Positions 31,210 to 42,429 of a DNA stretch of 64,000 nucleotides are shown here, in pieces. The notes under the pieces were generated by a model. The model made no database searches, was not told the origin of the DNA, and saw only the letters and a program-made list of their open reading frames with translations. Position 1 is the first letter of the stretch. Each line of letters begins with the position of its first letter. Origin of the DNA: Streptomyces agglomeratus (GTDB lineage Bacteria > Actinomycetota > Actinomycetes > Streptomycetales > Streptomycetaceae); the NCBI RefSeq assembly GCF_001746415.1, contig NZ_MEHJ01000001.1, forward strand, positions 3,369,001-3,433,000, read 5' to 3'. The translations under genes and the position numbers were made by a program.

Positions 31210-32522
31210 CAGCGGAGGAACCCTTCGTAATTGCGCTGCTGGAGCTGGCTCTCGATCTGCTTCACGGTCTCCAGACCCACACCCACGATGATGAGGATGC
31301 TTGTTCCACCGAAGGGGAAGTCCGCGTTCGCGCCGAAGCCCGCCAACGCCATTGTCGGCACAAGAGCGATCAGACCCAGATACAGCGAGCCCGGCCACGT
31401 GATCCGGTTGAGCACGTAGCTCAGGTACTCGGCGGTAGGCCGACCTGCCCGGATACCCGGGATGAAGCCACCATACTTCTTCATGTTGTCGGCGACTTCC
31501 TCGGGGTTGAACGAGATCGCCACATAGAAGAAGGCGAAGAACACGATCAACAAGAAGTACGTGGCGATGTAGATGGGCTCGCCATCCACGAAGTTCCCCT
31601 GAATCCACCTGCCCCAGCTGGAGTTTGCACCGCCACCGCTGAACTGGACGATCAGCATGGGGATGTAGAGCAGGGACGAGGCGAAGATGACCGGGATCAC
31701 ACCGGCCTGGTTCACCTTCAGGGGGATGTACGTGGACGTACCGCCGTAGGACTTGCGGCCGATCATGCGCTTCGCGTACTGCACGGGAATCCTGCGCTGC
31801 GCCTGCTCGACGAAGACCACGAGGCCGACCATGGCGAAGCCGACCAGGATCACGATGCCGAACTCGATCCAGCCGTCGGCGAGCTCGCCCTTCTTCTTGA
31901 TGGCCCACAGGGCGCCCGGGAAGCCGGCGGCGATCGAGATGAACATCAGGATCGACATGCCGTTGCCGATGCCGCGGTCGGTGACGAGCTCACCGAGCCA
32001 CATGACGGCCGCGGTGCCCGCGGTCATCGTGATCACCATCGTGATCGTGACGAAGATCGACTTGTCCGGGACGATCTGATCCGCTACCTGACAGCCCTGG
32101 AAGATGGCGCCGTTACGGGCGGTGGCCACCAGACCGGTGCCCTGGAGCACGGCCAGGGCGACCGTCAGGTACCGCGTGTACTGCGTGATCTTGGCGGTTC
32201 CGGACTGTCCCTCCTTCTTGAGGGCCTCCAGTCGCGGGATCACCACGGTCAGAAGCTGAAGGATGATGCTCGCCGTGATGTACGGCATGATGCCGAGCGC
32301 AAAGATCGTGATCTGCAACAGAGCGCCACCGCTGAACAGGTTGACGAGCCCGAAGAGCCCGCCCGTCTCTGCCGAGTCGACACAGATCTGCACGTTCTTG
32401 TAGTTGACGCCGGGAACCGGAACGTGGGCCCCGAGCCTGTACAGCACGATGATGCCCAGTGTGAAGAGCAGCTTCTTGCGCAGGTCGGGCGTCTTGAACG
32501 CCCGGGCGAACGCGGTGAGCAC
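31209..32522 (-). CDS. secY: Preprotein translocase channel subunit SecY
   Basis: 437 residues with ten predicted transmembrane helices. N-terminal MLTAFARAFKTPDLRKKLLFTL; plug and signature regions GGALLQITIFALGIMPYITASIILQLL-type segment present. It forms the Sec channel with SecE and SecG, which are not in the window. Followed by adk with a one-base overlap, preceded by a 230-base gap with a hairpin. Confidence 0.97.
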   Translation of the reverse strand: MLTAFARAFKTPDLRKKLLFTLGIIVLYRLGAHVPVPGVNYKNVQICVDSAETGGLFGLVNLFSGGALLQITIFALGIMPYITASIILQLLTVVIPRLEALKKEGQSGTAKITQYTRYLTVALAVLQGTGLVATARNGAIFQGCQVADQIVPDKSIFVTITMVITMTAGTAAVMWLGELVTDRGIGNGMSILMFISIAAGFPGALWAIKKKGELADGWIEFGIVILVGFAMVGLVVFVEQAQRRIPVQYAKRMIGRKSYGGTSTYIPLKVNQAGVIPVIFASSLLYIPMLIVQFSGGGANSSWGRWIQGNFVDGEPIYIATYFLLIVFFAFFYVAISFNPEEVADNMKKYGGFIPGIRAGRPTAEYLSYVLNRITWPGSLYLGLIALVPTMALAGFGANADFPFGGTSILIIVGVGLETVKQIESQLQQRNYEGFLR

Positions 32523-32690
32523 GGTGCCTCCTGCGACCCCCGCGCTACTGCGTCAGAGGTGACGGTATTGAGGATCGACGAATCCGACGAAAAACGAATA
32601 CAAAGCTGTCAAAAGCCGTGCGGGCGTACCGCACGGAAGTTAACGGTGCACGCCACCATACCGGCGACCATGCCCCCCTAGGAACGACCA

Positions 32691-32725
32691 ACCGGGGATG
32701 CCCCCTTTTGGGAGGCATCCCCGGT
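32691..32725 (-). terminator. Hairpin between rplO and secY
   Basis: ACCGGGGATGCC (32691-32702) pairs with GGCATCCCCGGT (32714-32725), and an inner CCC/GGG closes a TTTT loop. It lies 27 bases past the rplO stop. The lack of a U tract makes termination partial or uncertain. It may set off secY-adk as a separate unit. Confidence 0.55.
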
Positions 32726-32752
32726 CGGTGTTCAAGCCATCGGGCTCGTCTC

Positions 32753-33208
32753 TCAGACGAGCTCGGTGACGGTGCCGCCAGCGGCAGCGATCTTCTCCTT
32801 GGCGGAGGCGGAAACGGCGTCAACCGTCACCGTCAGCGCCACGGAGACCTCGCCGGCGCCGAGCACCTTGACGAGCTGGTTCTTACGGACCGCACCCTTG
32901 GCGACCAGATCGGCCACCGTGACCTCTCCACCCTGCGGGTAGAGGTCGGCGAGCTTGTCCAGGTTCACGACCTGGTACTCGGTGCGGAACGGGTTCTTGA
33001 AGCCCTTGAGCTTCGGCAGACGCATGTGGAGGGGCATCTGCCCGCCCTCGAAGCGCTGCGGAACCTGGTAACGGGCCTTGGTGCCCTTGGTACCACGACC
33101 TGCGGTCTTACCCTTGGACGCCTCACCACGACCCACACGGGTCTTGGCGGTCTTGGCGCCCGGGGCGGGCCGGAGGTTGTGGACCTTCAGCGGGTTGTTC
33201 TCCGCCAT
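32753..33208 (-). CDS. rplO: 50S ribosomal protein L15
   Basis: uL15, 151 residues from [17 protein letters not shown], with the basic [17 protein letters not shown] region and a C-terminal [18 protein letters not shown] 33206-33208 begins one base after the rpmD stop region; upstream in-frame starts fall inside rpmD. Confidence 0.97.
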   Translation of the reverse strand: MAENNPLKVHNLRPAPGAKTAKTRVGRGEASKGKTAGRGTKGTKARYQVPQRFEGGQMPLHMRLPKLKGFKNPFRTEYQVVNLDKLADLYPQGGEVTVADLVAKGAVRKNQLVKVLGAGEVSVALTVTVDAVSASAKEKIAAAGGTVTELV

Positions 33209-33209
33209 G

Positions 33210-33392
33210 TCAGTCGACCTCCTCAACCGTCACGAGGTGGCGGACGGTGTGAACCATTCCGCGGAACTCGGGGCGGTCCTCCTTGACAACCACGTCGTTC
33301 AGGCGCTTGAGCCCGAGCGAACGCAGGGTGTCGCGGTGGTTCTGCTTGCTGCCGATGTACGACTTCGTCTGCGTGATCTGGAGACGGGCCAT
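33210..33392 (-). CDS. rpmD: 50S ribosomal protein L30
   Basis: uL30, 60 residues: [18 protein letters not shown], then [14 protein letters not shown] and [17 protein letters not shown]. The ATG shares one base with the rpsE stop (TAATG), so they are coupled. Longer starts in this frame would lie within rpsE. Confidence 0.96.
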   Translation of the reverse strand: MARLQITQTKSYIGSKQNHRDTLRSLGLKRLNDVVVKEDRPEFRGMVHTVRHLVTVEEVD

Positions 33393-33994
33393 TACGCACC
33401 CGCTCCCGCACGCGCACGGAGCAGGGCCGCGGGGGCCACGTCCTCGAGGGGCAGACCACGGCGAGCCGCGATCTCCTCGGGACGCTGGAGACCCTTGAGG
33501 GCCGTCACAGTCGCGTGGACGATGTTGATGGGGTTCGACGAGCCGAGCGACTTCGACAGGATGTCGTGAACGCCGGCGCACTCGAGTACGGCACGCACCG
33601 GGCCACCGGCGATAACGCCGGTACCGGGGGAAGCCGGCTTGAGCAGGACGACGCCCGCAGCCTTCTCGCCCTGAATCGGGTGAGGGATGGTGCCCTGGAT
33701 GCGCGGAACCTTGAAGAAGGACTTCTTGGCCTCTTCAACGCCCTTGGCGATGGCCGCGGGAACTTCCTTGGCCTTGCCGTATCCGACGCCTACAGTGCCG
33801 TCACCGTCGCCCACCACGACCAGCGCGGTGAAGCTGAAGCGGCGACCACCCTTGACAACCTTGGCGACACGGTTGATCGCGACAACGCGCTCAACGTAAG
33901 CGGTCTTCTCGGCGGCAGCGCCACCGTCGCGACCCTTCCGGTCCCGCCGCTCGCCGCCACCGGCACCGCTTCCGCGGCGCTGGGGTCCAGCCAT
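33392..33994 (-). CDS. rpsE: 30S ribosomal protein S5
   Basis: uS5, 200 residues. A Gly/Arg-rich N-terminal extension precedes the core [19 protein letters not shown] and [14 protein letters not shown]. Important for decoding accuracy. 46 bases after rplR. Confidence 0.97.
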   Translation of the reverse strand: MAGPQRRGSGAGGGERRDRKGRDGGAAAEKTAYVERVVAINRVAKVVKGGRRFSFTALVVVGDGDGTVGVGYGKAKEVPAAIAKGVEEAKKSFFKVPRIQGTIPHPIQGEKAAGVVLLKPASPGTGVIAGGPVRAVLECAGVHDILSKSLGSSNPINIVHATVTALKGLQRPEEIAARRGLPLEDVAPAALLRARAGAGA

Positions 33995-34040
33995 TGGATT
34001 TACCTCTCTCTGTTACGTCCGTTAGTCCCGGAACCGGGGC

Positions 34041-34424
34041 TTAGAACTTCAGCCCGGCTTCGCGGGCGGCGTCAGCCAGAGCGGCAATGCGCCCGGCGTA
34101 CCTGTTGCCACCACGGTCGAACACGACGGCCTCGACGCCGGCAGCCTTGGCACGCTCGGCGACAAGCGCGCCGACCTGCTGGGCCTGGGCGCTCTTGTCG
34201 GCCTCGCCACCGCGGATCGAAGCGTCCAAGGTCGACGCCGACGCGAGCGTGTGGCCCGCGATGTCGTCGATGACCTGAGCAACGATGTTGCGGTTGGAGC
34301 GCGTCACGACCAGGCGAGGACGCTCCGGCGTACCGGAGACGTGCTTGCGGACGCGGATGTGGCGGCGCTTGATGGCAGCGCGCTTGTACGCGTCACCCTT
34401 GGCGATCTTTACACCGTATGCCAT
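34041..34424 (-). CDS. rplR: 50S ribosomal protein L18
   Basis: uL18, 127 residues, binds 5S r[22 protein letters not shown] at the N-terminus and [20 protein letters not shown] at the C-terminus. Starts three bases after the rplF stop. Confidence 0.97.
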   Translation of the reverse strand: MAYGVKIAKGDAYKRAAIKRRHIRVRKHVSGTPERPRLVVTRSNRNIVAQVIDDIAGHTLASASTLDASIRGGEADKSAQAQQVGALVAERAKAAGVEAVVFDRGGNRYAGRIAALADAAREAGLKF

Positions 34425-34427
34425 GGC

Positions 34428-34967
34428 TTACTTACCCGCCTTTCCAACCTTGCGGCGGATAACCTCGCCGGCGTACTTGACGCCCTTGGCCTTGTACGGG
34501 TCGGGCTTCCGCAGCTTGCGGATGTTAGCGGCGACCTCGCCGACCTTCTGCTTGTCGATGCCCTCGACGCTGAGCTTCGTGGGCGACTCGACCTTGAAGG
34601 TGATGCCCTCGGGGGCCTCAACGACGATCGGGTGGCTGTAGCCCAGGGCGAACTCCAGGTTGGAGCCCTTCGCCTGGACGCGGTAACCGACACCGCTGAT
34701 CTCGAGCGCCTTCGTGTAACCCGTGGTCACGCCGGTGATCATGTTCGCCACCAGCGTGCGGGACAGGCCGTGAAGGGCCTTGTTCTGACGCTCGTCGTTC
34801 GGGCGGGTGACGCTGAGCACGCCGTCCTCACCCTTGGTGACCTCGATCGGCGCGGCGACGGTGTGCGAGAGGGAACCCTTGGGGCCCTTCACCGCGACCG
34901 TGCGGCCATCGATGGTGACGTCCACACCGGCGGGAACCTGGATGGGGAGCTTGCCGATTCGCGACAT
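34428..34967 (-). CDS. rplF: 50S ribosomal protein L6
   Basis: uL6, 179 residues, two repeated alpha/beta domains. [17 protein letters not shown] at the start and the RNA-binding [19 protein letters not shown] near the end. Confidence 0.97.
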   Translation of the reverse strand: MSRIGKLPIQVPAGVDVTIDGRTVAVKGPKGSLSHTVAAPIEVTKGEDGVLSVTRPNDERQNKALHGLSRTLVANMITGVTTGYTKALEISGVGYRVQAKGSNLEFALGYSHPIVVEAPEGITFKVESPTKLSVEGIDKQKVGEVAANIRKLRKPDPYKAKGVKYAGEVIRRKVGKAGK

Positions 34968-34988
34968 TAGCTTTTCCTCCGTTCCCGA

Positions 34989-35387
34989 CTACCAGACGTA
35001 GGCGAGGACTTCCCCACCTACGCCCTTCTTGCCTGCCTGCTGGCCGGTCAGGAGACCGTGGGACGTGGAGATGATCGCCACGCCCAGGCCGCCGAGAACC
35101 TTCGGCAGGTTGGTGGACTTCGCGTACACACGCAGACCCGGCTTCGAGATCCGCTTGATGCCCGCAATGGAGCGCTCACGGTTCGGGCCGAACTTCAGCT
35201 CGAGAACGAGGGACTTGCCGACTTCGGCGTCCTCGACCTTCCAGCCGGTGATGAAGCCCTCCTGCTGGAGGATCTCCGCGATGTGCGACTTGATCTTGCT
35301 GTGCGGCATAGCCACGGTGTCGTGGTACGCCGAGTTCGCGTTACGCAGACGAGTCAGCATGTCCGCGATCGGATCAGTCATGGTCAT
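34989..35387 (-). CDS. rpsH: 30S ribosomal protein S8
   Basis: uS8, 132 residues from [18 protein letters not shown], with [13 protein letters not shown] and GGEVLAYVW at the end. The start at 35385-35387 was chosen by homology. A 222-base gap separates it from rpsN, the largest inside the spc part, and may hold a regulatory RNA; I could not identify a defined S8 target in it. Confidence 0.97.
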   Translation of the reverse strand: MTMTDPIADMLTRLRNANSAYHDTVAMPHSKIKSHIAEILQQEGFITGWKVEDAEVGKSLVLELKFGPNRERSIAGIKRISKPGLRVYAKSTNLPKVLGGLGVAIISTSHGLLTGQQAGKKGVGGEVLAYVW

Positions 35388-35609
35388 GAATTGGCCTTCG
35401 GCCTCTCTCGCCGGGGTTTCCTGTATGCGCCATCCCTCTCCCCACTCAGTGGCGGGACGGGTGCGGTGCGGGGACCTACGGCGTAGTAAGTCGGTCAGGG
35501 CGGCAGGCGCCCAACCCCGCAAGCCTACGGCATGCGGTGTCGGGCTCCTGCCGACCAGATACTTACCGAGAGCTTCTGGAAATCCGCACGCCCGAAGGGC
35601 AGTACGGGA

Positions 35610-35795
35610 CTACCAGGAGCTCTTGGTCACGCCCGGCAGCTCGCCACGGTGAGCCATCTCACGAAGGCACACGCGGCACAGGCCGAACTTGCGGTAGACG
35701 GAGTGCGGCCGGCCGCAGCGCTGGCAACGCGTGTACGCGCGCACAGCGAACTTCGGCTTGCGGGCCGCCTTAGCGATCAGGGCCTTCTTCGCCAC
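35610..35795 (-). CDS. rpsN: 30S ribosomal protein S14, zinc-binding type Z
   Basis: 61 residues with [20 protein letters not shown], i.e. two CxxC pairs forming a zinc site. The short type Z form is the major S14 in the spc operon of actinobacteria; a zinc-free paralogue, if present, is elsewhere. Two bases from rplE. Confidence 0.96.
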   Translation of the reverse strand: MAKKALIAKAARKPKFAVRAYTRCQRCGRPHSVYRKFGLCRVCLREMAHRGELPGVTKSSW

Positions 35796-35797
35796 GG

Positions 35798-36355
35798 TCA
35801 GTTCTCCTTGAACGGGAAGCCGAGGTGACGAAGGAGGGCACGACCCTCGTCGTCGTTGGTCGCCGTGGTGACCACGGTGATGTCCATGCCCCGGACCCGG
35901 TCGATCTTGTCCTGGTCGATCTCGTGGAACATGACCTGCTCCGTGAGACCGAAGGTGTAGTTGCCACGGCCGTCGAACTGCTTCGGCGACAGACCACGGA
36001 AGTCACGGATACGCGGCAGCGCGAGCGACAGCGTACGGTCCAGGAACTCCCACATGCGGTCACCGCGGAGGGTGACGTGGCAGCCGATCGGCTGACCCTC
36101 GCGCAGCTTGAACTGCGCGATGGACTTCCGGGCCTTGGTGACGGCCGGCTTCTGGCCGGTGATCGTGGTGAGGTCGCGAATCGCGCCATCGATCAGCTTG
36201 GAGTCGCGGGCGGCGTCGCCCACACCCATGTTGACCACGATCTTGACGAGACCGGGGATCTGCATGACGTTCTCGTAGGAGAACTCTTCACGCAGCTTGC
36301 CCGCGATCTCCTCGCGGTAGCGCAGCTTCAGACGCGGCGCGGTGGTGGTAGTCAT
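35798..36355 (-). CDS. rplE: 50S ribosomal protein L5
   Basis: uL5, 185 residues, contacts 5S rRNA and P-site t[41 protein letters not shown] and [18 protein letters not shown] are visible. Its start overlaps the rplX stop by one base. Confidence 0.97.
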   Translation of the reverse strand: MTTTTAPRLKLRYREEIAGKLREEFSYENVMQIPGLVKIVVNMGVGDAARDSKLIDGAIRDLTTITGQKPAVTKARKSIAQFKLREGQPIGCHVTLRGDRMWEFLDRTLSLALPRIRDFRGLSPKQFDGRGNYTFGLTEQVMFHEIDQDKIDRVRGMDITVVTTATNDDEGRALLRHLGFPFKEN

Positions 36356-36678
36356 CAGATGTCCTCACCGGTGCGCTTGGCAACGCGGATCTTGTTGCCC
36401 TCGTCGTCAAAGCGGTAGCCGACGCGAGTAACGACCTTCTTGCCGTCCTTCTCCACGACCAGCTGAACGTTGCTGACGTGGATCAGGGCCTCGGTCGTCA
36501 CAATGCCACCGGTCTGCGAACCGCGAGCGGTCTGACCGGCCTTCGTGTGCTTCTTGACCCGGTTGACACCCTCGACCAGGACGCGGTTCTCGCGGGGAAC
36601 GGCCAGAATGACCTTGCCCTGCTTGCCCTTGTCCTTACCGGTGATGACCTGAACCAGGTCGCCCTTCTTGATCTTCAT
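36355..36678 (-). CDS. rplX: 50S ribosomal protein L24
   Basis: uL24, 107 residues with an N-terminal KOW motif ([20 protein letters not shown]) and [15 protein letters not shown]. Assembly initiator of the large subunit. Two bases after rplN. Confidence 0.97.
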   Translation of the reverse strand: MKIKKGDLVQVITGKDKGKQGKVILAVPRENRVLVEGVNRVKKHTKAGQTARGSQTGGIVTTEALIHVSNVQLVVEKDGKKVVTRVGYRFDDEGNKIRVAKRTGEDI

Positions 36679-36680
36679 GC

Positions 36681-37049
36681 TTACAGCACCTCCGGCGCGA
36701 GCGAGATGATCTTCATGAACTTCTTCTCGCGCAGCTCACGGCCCACCGGGCCGAAGATACGGGTGCCACGAGGGTCGCCGTCGTTCTTGAGAATGACAGC
36801 GGCGTTCTCGTCGAAGCGGATGTACGAGCCGTCCTGGCGGCGGCGCTCCTTGACGGTGCGAACGATGACCGCCTTGACGACGTCACCCTTCTTCACGTTG
36901 CCGCCGGGGATCGCGTCCTTGACGGTGGCGACGATGACGTCGCCGATGCCCGCGTAGCGGCGACCCGAGCCACCGAGAACACGGATGGTGAGAATTTCCT
37001 TCGCACCCGTGTTGTCGGCGACACGCAGTCGCGACTCCTGCTGGATCAC
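36681..37049 (-). CDS. rplN: 50S ribosomal protein L14
   Basis: uL14, 122 residues: [33 protein letters not shown] and [14 protein letters not shown] [24 protein letters not shown] end. First gene of the spc group, 97 bases after rpsQ; the gap contains a GGAACTGCCCTGAGGG stretch but no clear terminator. Confidence 0.97.
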   Translation of the reverse strand: MIQQESRLRVADNTGAKEILTIRVLGGSGRRYAGIGDVIVATVKDAIPGGNVKKGDVVKAVIVRTVKERRRQDGSYIRFDENAAVILKNDGDPRGTRIFGPVGRELREKKFMKIISLAPEVL

Positions 37050-37146
37050 GTCTATCTCCTGATCGTCTGCCGGTTCCCGGCAGGGGCACCGGAGTGCCCC
37101 TGCCGAGCCTGGCGGAACTGCCCTGAGGGAAACCCCTCAGGGATTG

Positions 37147-37431
37147 TTACTTGGCCTTCTCGAGGATCTCGACGATGCGCCAGCGCTTGCTCGCCGACAG
37201 CGGACGCGTCTCCATGATGAGGACGCGGTCGCCGACGCCGGCAGCGTTCTGCTCGTCGTGAGCCTTGAGCTTGTTCGTACGGCGGATGACCTTGCCGTAC
37301 AGGGCGTGCTTGACGCGATCCTCGACAGCGACGACGACGGTCTTGTCCATCTTGTCGCTGACGACGAGACCCTCGCGGGTCTTGCGGAAGCCGCGGTCGG
37401 TGTTGGTCTCAGTCACAGTCTTCTCGCTCAT
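37147..37431 (-). CDS. rpsQ: 30S ribosomal protein S17
   Basis: uS17, 94 residues, an OB-fold protein: [21 protein letters not shown] and [24 protein letters not shown]. Last gene of the S10 group. Its start overlaps the rpmC stop by one base. Confidence 0.97.
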   Translation of the reverse strand: MSEKTVTETNTDRGFRKTREGLVVSDKMDKTVVVAVEDRVKHALYGKVIRRTNKLKAHDEQNAAGVGDRVLIMETRPLSASKRWRIVEILEKAK

Positions 37432-37655
37432 CAGGCGCTCTCCACCGTCTCGATGCCCAGCTCGCGCTCACGCATCAGGGTGTAGATCCGGGCGATGTCC
37501 TTACGGACGGACTTGAGCCGGCCGTGGTTCTCGAGCTGTCCGGTCGCCGCCTGGAAGCGGAGATTGAACAGTTCTTCCTTGGCCTCACGCAGCTTCGCGA
37601 CGAGGTCCTCGTCGTTGAGCTCGCGCAGCTCGGTCGCCTTGGTACCGGCCGCCAT
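37431..37655 (-). CDS. rpmC: 50S ribosomal protein L29
   Basis: uL29, 74 residues, a helical hairpin at the exit tunnel: [20 protein letters not shown] and [18 protein letters not shown] 37653-37655 shares one base with the rplP stop; a GTG just before is possible. Confidence 0.96.
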   Translation of the reverse strand: MAAGTKATELRELNDEDLVAKLREAKEELFNLRFQAATGQLENHGRLKSVRKDIARIYTLMRERELGIETVESA

Positions 37656-38074
37656 CACGACTCACCTGCCTCGCGCCGAACAATCCGGCACTTCATCGGA
37701 AGCTTGTGAGCAGCGCGGGTGAGCGCCTCACGAGCAATCTTCTCGTTCGGGTAGGACAGCTCGAACATGACCCGGCCCGGGTGCACGTTCGCGATCCACC
37801 ACTCGGGAGAACCCTTACCGGAACCCATGCGGGTCTCGGCAGGCTTCTTCGTCAGCGGGCGGTCCGGGTAGATGTTGATCCAGACCTTGCCGCCACGCTT
37901 GATGTGGCGGGTCATCGCGATACGAGCAGCCTCGATCTGGCGGTTCGTCACGTAGGCCGGGGTCAGCGCCTGGATGCCGTACTCGCCGAATGCGACCTCA
38001 GTGCCACCCTTCGCCATACCACGGCGCTTGGGGTGGTGCTGCTTGCGGTGCTTGACCCTACGAGGGATCAGCAT
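37655..38074 (-). CDS. rplP: 50S ribosomal protein L16
   Basis: uL16, 139 residues: [39 protein letters not shown] and [19 protein letters not shown]. It helps shape the A site. Confidence 0.97.
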   Translation of the reverse strand: MLIPRRVKHRKQHHPKRRGMAKGGTEVAFGEYGIQALTPAYVTNRQIEAARIAMTRHIKRGGKVWINIYPDRPLTKKPAETRMGSGKGSPEWWIANVHPGRVMFELSYPNEKIAREALTRAAHKLPMKCRIVRREAGES

Positions 38075-38079
38075 TTCGG

Positions 38080-38925
38080 TCAGGCCTCCGTTCCGGTGCT
38101 CTCAGCCGGAGCAGCGGCGGCGGGAGCGTCGGCCTTGGGGGCCTCTGCTGCCGGTGCGCCCTGCTGCGGCTTGCGGCCGCGGCCGCCACGCTCGCCACCA
38201 CGTCCGCCACGGCCACCGGCCGGACGGTCGGCCGCGCCGCCACCACGGGCCGGGCGGTTACCCGCACGGGCCGCGGCGTTCTCGGCACGGACCTCGGCGA
38301 TGTTCTTGACGTCGCCCTTGTAGATCCAGACCTTCACGCCGATACGGCCGAAGGTGGTCTTGGCCTCGAAGAAGCCGTAGTCCACGTTCGCGCGCAGCGT
38401 GTGCAGCGGCACACGACCCTCGCGGTAGAACTCGGACCGGGACATCTCGGCGCCGCCGAGACGGCCACCACACTGGATCTTGATGCCCTTGGCGCCGGCC
38501 TTCATCGTGCCCTGCATGCTCTTACGCATGGCGCGACGGAAGGAGACGCGGGAGGAGAGCTGCTCGGCAACGGCCTGGGCAACCAGCTGAGCGTCCATCT
38601 CAGGGTTCTTGACCTCGAGGATGTTCAGCTGGACCTGCTTGCCCGTGAGCTTCTCGAGGTCACCGCGGATGCGGTCGGCCTCGGCGCCACGGCGGCCGAT
38701 GACGATGCCCGGACGAGCGGTGTGGATGTCCACACGCACGCGGTCACGGGTGCGCTCGATCTCAACCTTCGAGATGCCGGCGCGCTCCATGCCGGACGTC
38801 ATCATCCGACGGATGGCGACGTCTTCCTTGACGTAGTCCTTGTACAGCTTGTCGGCGTACCAACGGGACTTGAAGTCCGTGGTGATGCCGAGCCGGAACC
38901 CGTGCGGGTTTACCTTCTGGCCCAT
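38080..38925 (-). CDS. rpsC: 30S ribosomal protein S3
   Basis: uS3, 281 residues. KH domain with [20 protein letters not shown] and a C-terminal half with [14 protein letters not shown]. The end is an Arg/Gly-rich then Ala-rich low-complexity tail (RGG and AAPAES repeats), longer than in E. coli and usual in streptomycetes. One-base overlap with the rplV stop. Confidence 0.97.
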   Translation of the reverse strand: MGQKVNPHGFRLGITTDFKSRWYADKLYKDYVKEDVAIRRMMTSGMERAGISKVEIERTRDRVRVDIHTARPGIVIGRRGAEADRIRGDLEKLTGKQVQLNILEVKNPEMDAQLVAQAVAEQLSSRVSFRRAMRKSMQGTMKAGAKGIKIQCGGRLGGAEMSRSEFYREGRVPLHTLRANVDYGFFEAKTTFGRIGVKVWIYKGDVKNIAEVRAENAAARAGNRPARGGGAADRPAGGRGGRGGERGGRGRKPQQGAPAAEAPKADAPAAAAPAESTGTEA

Positions 38926-39272
38926 TACCGGGAACCTTCCTTGCTGCTGACGACCACGGTGATGTGGCTGGTCCGCTTGCGGATCCGGTAGGCACGGCCC
39001 TGAGCACGCGGACGGAACCGCTTCAGGGTCGGGCCCTCGTCGACGTACGCCTCGCTGATGACCAGCGAGGAGGCGTCCGTGTGGTCGTAGTTGTGCGCAG
39101 CGTTGGCAATGGCGCTGTCAAGCACCTTGCCTACCGGCACGCTCGCGGCCTGCGCGGCGAAACGCAGGACCGCCTGAGCCTCCGTGGCATCCATGCCACG
39201 GATAAGGTCCACCACGCGGCGGGCCTTCATGGGCGTGACGCGGATGTACCGCGCCTGGGCCCTGGCTTCCAT
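38925..39272 (-). CDS. rplV: 50S ribosomal protein L22
   Basis: uL22, 115 residues from [20 protein letters not shown], with the tunnel-lining [20 protein letters not shown] loop. ATG 39270-39272 has AAGGG seven bases upstream; an upstream ATG (39302) has no ribosome site. Confidence 0.96.
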   Translation of the reverse strand: MEARAQARYIRVTPMKARRVVDLIRGMDATEAQAVLRFAAQAASVPVGKVLDSAIANAAHNYDHTDASSLVISEAYVDEGPTLKRFRPRAQGRAYRIRKRTSHITVVVSSKEGSR

Positions 39273-39313
39273 GGTTGTCCCTTCGGTGTCGTTCATAGTC
39301 ATCGCACCCCGCC

Positions 39314-39595
39314 TTAGCGGCGCTTCGACTTGCGGTCGTCCTTGACGTGGCCGCGGAAGGTGCGGGTCGGCGCAAACTCGCCGAGCTTGTGGCCGACCAT
39401 CGACTCGGTGACGAACACCGGGACGTGAATCTTGCCGTTGTGCACCGCGATGGTGTGACCCAGCATGCTGGGAATGATCATCGAGCGCCGGGACCAGGTC
39501 TTGATGACGTTCTTGGTGCCTGCCTCGTTCTGTACGTCCACCTTCTTGATGAGGTGTCCGTCGACGAAGGGCCCCTTCTTGAGACTACGCGGCAT
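39314..39595 (-). CDS. rpsS: 30S ribosomal protein S19
   Basis: uS19, 93 residues: [39 protein letters not shown] and [15 protein letters not shown]. Confidence 0.97.
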   Translation of the reverse strand: MPRSLKKGPFVDGHLIKKVDVQNEAGTKNVIKTWSRRSMIIPSMLGHTIAVHNGKIHVPVFVTESMVGHKLGEFAPTRTFRGHVKDDRKSKRR

Positions 39596-39607
39596 CTAAA
39601 CCCGCTC

Positions 39608-40444
39608 CTAGCGCTTCTTGTTCGACTTGCGGCGGCGGACGATGTACTTGCTCGATGCCTTCTTCGGCGAGCGAGTACGACCCTCCTTCTGACCCCACGG
39701 GCTGACCGGGTGGCGACCACCGGAGGTCTTGCCCTCACCACCACCGTGCGGGTGGTCGACGGGGTTCATCGCGACACCACGAACGGTCGGGCGGACGCCC
39801 TTCCAGCGCATGCGGCCGGCCTTGCCCCAGTTGATGTTCGACTGCTCGGCGTTGCCGACCTCGCCAATCGTGGCGCGGCAGCGGGCGTCGACCAGGCGGA
39901 TCTCACCGGAAGGCATACGAAGGTGGGCCATCGTGCCCTCCTTCGCCAGCAGCTGCACGGAGGCACCCGCGGAACGGGCGAACTTCGCGCCGCCGCCGGG
40001 CCGAAGCTCGATGGCGTGGATGGTCGTACCGACCGGGATGTTGCGCAGCGCCAGGTTGTTGCCGGGCTTGATGTCGGCGCCAGGGCCGTTCTCAATCCGG
40101 TCACCCTGCGTGAGCCCACGCGGTGCGATGATGTAGCGCTTCTCGCCGTCTGCGTAGTGCAGGAGCGCGATGCGCGCGGTGCGGTTCGGGTCGTACTCGA
40201 TGTGCGCGACCTTCGCCGGCACGCCGTCCTTGTCGTGACGACGGAAGTCGATCACTCGGTAGGCGCGCTTGTGTCCGCCACCCTGGTGGCGAACGGTGAT
40301 CCGACCGGCGTTGTTACGGCCGCCCTTGCTGTGCAGGGGGCGGACCAGCGACTTCTCCGGCGTGGACCGCGTGATCTCGACAAAGTCGGCTACGGAGGAG
40401 CCACGGCGGCCCGGCGTAGTCGGCTTGTACTTGCGGATTCCCAT
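39608..40444 (-). CDS. rplB: 50S ribosomal protein L2
   Basis: uL2, 278 residues, needed for peptidyl-transferase centre assembly. [23 protein letters not shown]-type [18 protein letters not shown], and the conserved [17 protein letters not shown] with the essential His. Confidence 0.98.
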   Translation of the reverse strand: MGIRKYKPTTPGRRGSSVADFVEITRSTPEKSLVRPLHSKGGRNNAGRITVRHQGGGHKRAYRVIDFRRHDKDGVPAKVAHIEYDPNRTARIALLHYADGEKRYIIAPRGLTQGDRIENGPGADIKPGNNLALRNIPVGTTIHAIELRPGGGAKFARSAGASVQLLAKEGTMAHLRMPSGEIRLVDARCRATIGEVGNAEQSNINWGKAGRMRWKGVRPTVRGVAMNPVDHPHGGGEGKTSGGRHPVSPWGQKEGRTRSPKKASSKYIVRRRKSNKKR

Positions 40445-40483
40445 TTCTCAGTCCTCGTCCGATTCCGGACGACTCGACCTCCG

Positions 40484-40807
40484 TCAGGAGGTCGGGCCGC
40501 CGAAGATGTCGATACGGTCGCCCTCGGCGAGGGTCACGATGGCGCGCTTGGTGTCGGCGCGCTTGCCGAAGCCGGTCTTGGTCCGCTTGCGCTTACCCTG
40601 CCGGTTGATCGTGTTGACCCCGGTGACCTTGACCCCGAAGACCGCCTGAACGGCCTGCTTGATCTGCGTCTTGTTGGAGCCGGGCGCGACGATGAACGTG
40701 TACTTGTTCTCGTCGAGCAGCGCGTAGCTCTTCTCGGAAACAACCGGCTTGACGAGGACGTCGCGCGGGTCCGTGAAGGTCTTGCTGGTTACGGTCGTCT
40801 CAGCCAT
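40484..40807 (-). CDS. rplW: 50S ribosomal protein L23
   Basis: uL23, 107 residues, docking site for trigger factor and SRP at the tunnel exit. [19 protein letters not shown] and [17 protein letters not shown]. Start overlaps the rplD stop by one base. Confidence 0.97.
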   Translation of the reverse strand: MAETTVTSKTFTDPRDVLVKPVVSEKSYALLDENKYTFIVAPGSNKTQIKQAVQAVFGVKVTGVNTINRQGKRKRTKTGFGKRADTKRAIVTLAEGDRIDIFGGPTS

Positions 40808-41457
40808 CAGACGTCGCTCCCTTCGGTCTCATCGGCCTTGGGGCCAGACACGAAAGACTCGAAAGCGGCCTTGGTGAAGACCACGTCGTCAGAGACGAGC
40901 ACGTCGTACGTGTTGAGCTGGCCCGGCTCCAGGAGGTGCACCTGGGGCAGGTTGCGGGCGGACAGCCACGCGGCCTCGTCCGAACGCTCGGCGACCAGGA
41001 GCACGTGCTTGCGCTCGCTGACCTTGCCCAGCAGGTTCTTCGCGGCCTTCGTGGAAACCGCACCCTCGACCACGTCGGAGACGACGTGGATGCGAGCGTT
41101 GCGGGCCCGGTCGGTGAGGGCGCCACGCAGAGCGGCGGCCTTCATCTTCTTGGGCGTGCGCTGCGAGTAGTCACGCGGCTGCGGGCCGTGGACGACGCCA
41201 CCGCCGGCGAACTGCGGGGCGCGGGTCGAACCCTGACGGGCGCGGCCGGTGCCCTTCTGGCGGTACGGCTTCTTGCCGCCACCACGGACTTCGCCGCGAC
41301 GCTTGGTCTTGTGCGTGCCCTGACGGGCAGCGGCCAGCTGTGCGACAACGACCTGGTGGATCAGCGGGATGCTGACCTTGGCGTCGAAGATCTCCGCGGG
41401 GAGTTCGACGGTCCCGGCCTTGTCGCCTGCCGGCGTAAGGATGTCAATGGTGCTCAT
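40807..41457 (-). CDS. rplD: 50S ribosomal protein L4
   Basis: uL4, 216 residues. [20 protein letters not shown] start; the extended loop with [21 protein letters not shown] reaches the tunnel. In E. coli L4 represses the S10 operon; no equivalent leader was identified here. Confidence 0.97.
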   Translation of the reverse strand: MSTIDILTPAGDKAGTVELPAEIFDAKVSIPLIHQVVVAQLAAARQGTHKTKRRGEVRGGGKKPYRQKGTGRARQGSTRAPQFAGGGVVHGPQPRDYSQRTPKKMKAAALRGALTDRARNARIHVVSDVVEGAVSTKAAKNLLGKVSERKHVLLVAERSDEAAWLSARNLPQVHLLEPGQLNTYDVLVSDDVVFTKAAFESFVSGPKADETEGSDV

Positions 41458-41464
41458 CGGTTCC

Positions 41465-42109
41465 TCAAACCCCCTTGGCCGCGGTGCGGACCAGGACGAG
41501 GCCACCGTTGGGGCCGGGGACGGCGCCCTTGATGAGCAGCAGACCCTTCTCGGCGTCAACGGCGTGGACGGTCAGGTTCTGGGTGGTGACCCGCTCGTTG
41601 CCCATACGACCCGCCATGCGCATGCCCTTGAAGACACGGCCGGGAGTGGCACAGCCACCGATGGAACCAGGCTTGCGGTGCACGCGGTGGGCACCGTGCG
41701 AAGCCTTGCCACCGGCGAAGTTGTGACGCTTCATGACACCGGCGAAGCCCTTGCCCTTGCTCTTGCCCGTGACGTCAACCTTGACGCCGGACTCGAACAC
41801 CTCGGCAGTGATCTCCTGGCCGAGCGTGTACTCGCTGGCGTCGGAGGTACGGAGCTCCACCAGGTGGCGGCGCGGGGTCACGTCGGCCTTGGCGAAGTGG
41901 CCCTTGAGGGGCTTGTTCACCTTGCGAGGGTCGATCTCGCCGAAGGCGATCTGGACCGACTCGTAGCCGTCGGTGTCGTTCGTGCGGACCTGGGTCACGA
42001 CATTCGGCCCGGCCTTGACGACGGTCACCGGGACAACCCGGTTGTTCTCGTCCCAGACCTGGGTCATGCCGAGCTTCTCGCCCAGGATTCCCTTAATCTG
42101 CTTAGCCAT
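41465..42109 (-). CDS. rplC: 50S ribosomal protein L3
   Basis: uL3, 214 residues: [16 protein letters not shown], the [20 protein letters not shown] loop and [16 protein letters not shown]. Confidence 0.97.
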   Translation of the reverse strand: MAKQIKGILGEKLGMTQVWDENNRVVPVTVVKAGPNVVTQVRTNDTDGYESVQIAFGEIDPRKVNKPLKGHFAKADVTPRRHLVELRTSDASEYTLGQEITAEVFESGVKVDVTGKSKGKGFAGVMKRHNFAGGKASHGAHRVHRKPGSIGGCATPGRVFKGMRMAGRMGNERVTTQNLTVHAVDAEKGLLLIKGAVPGPNGGLVLVRTAAKGV

Positions 42110-42120
42110 CTCCGCGCCCC

Positions 42121-42429
42121 TCAGAGCTTGATCTCGATGTCAACGCCGGCCGGAAGGTCCAGGCGCATCAGCGAGTCAACGGTCTTGGGAGTGGGGTCGA
42201 GGATGTCGATGAGGCGCTTGTGCGTGCGCATCTCGAAGTGCTCGCGAGAATCCTTGTACTTGTGCGGCGACTTGATGACGCAGTACACGTTCTTCTCTGT
42301 GGGCAGCGGCACCGGGCCTGCGACCGACGCACCAGTGCGAGTCACCGTCTCGACGATCTTCTTCGCCGAAGAGTCGATGACCTCGTGGTCGTAGGCCTTG
42401 AGCCGGATGCGGATCTTCTGTCCCGCCAT
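42121..42429 (-). CDS. rpsJ: 30S ribosomal protein S10
   Basis: uS10, 102 residues: [39 protein letters not shown] and [15 protein letters not shown]. First gene of the S10 operon, also NusE in antitermination complexes. Confidence 0.98.
   Translation of the reverse strand: MAGQKIRIRLKAYDHEVIDSSAKKIVETVTRTGASVAGPVPLPTEKNVYCVIKSPHKYKDSREHFEMRTHKRLIDILDPTPKTVDSLMRLDLPAGVDIEIKL

Noticed and set aside
32607..32612. TTGACA hexamers upstream of secY (32607-32612, minus strand) and infA (29551-29556) as promoters
   Set aside because: The -35 boxes are perfect, but no TANNNT lies at 16-18 bases in either case, so I did not call promoters.
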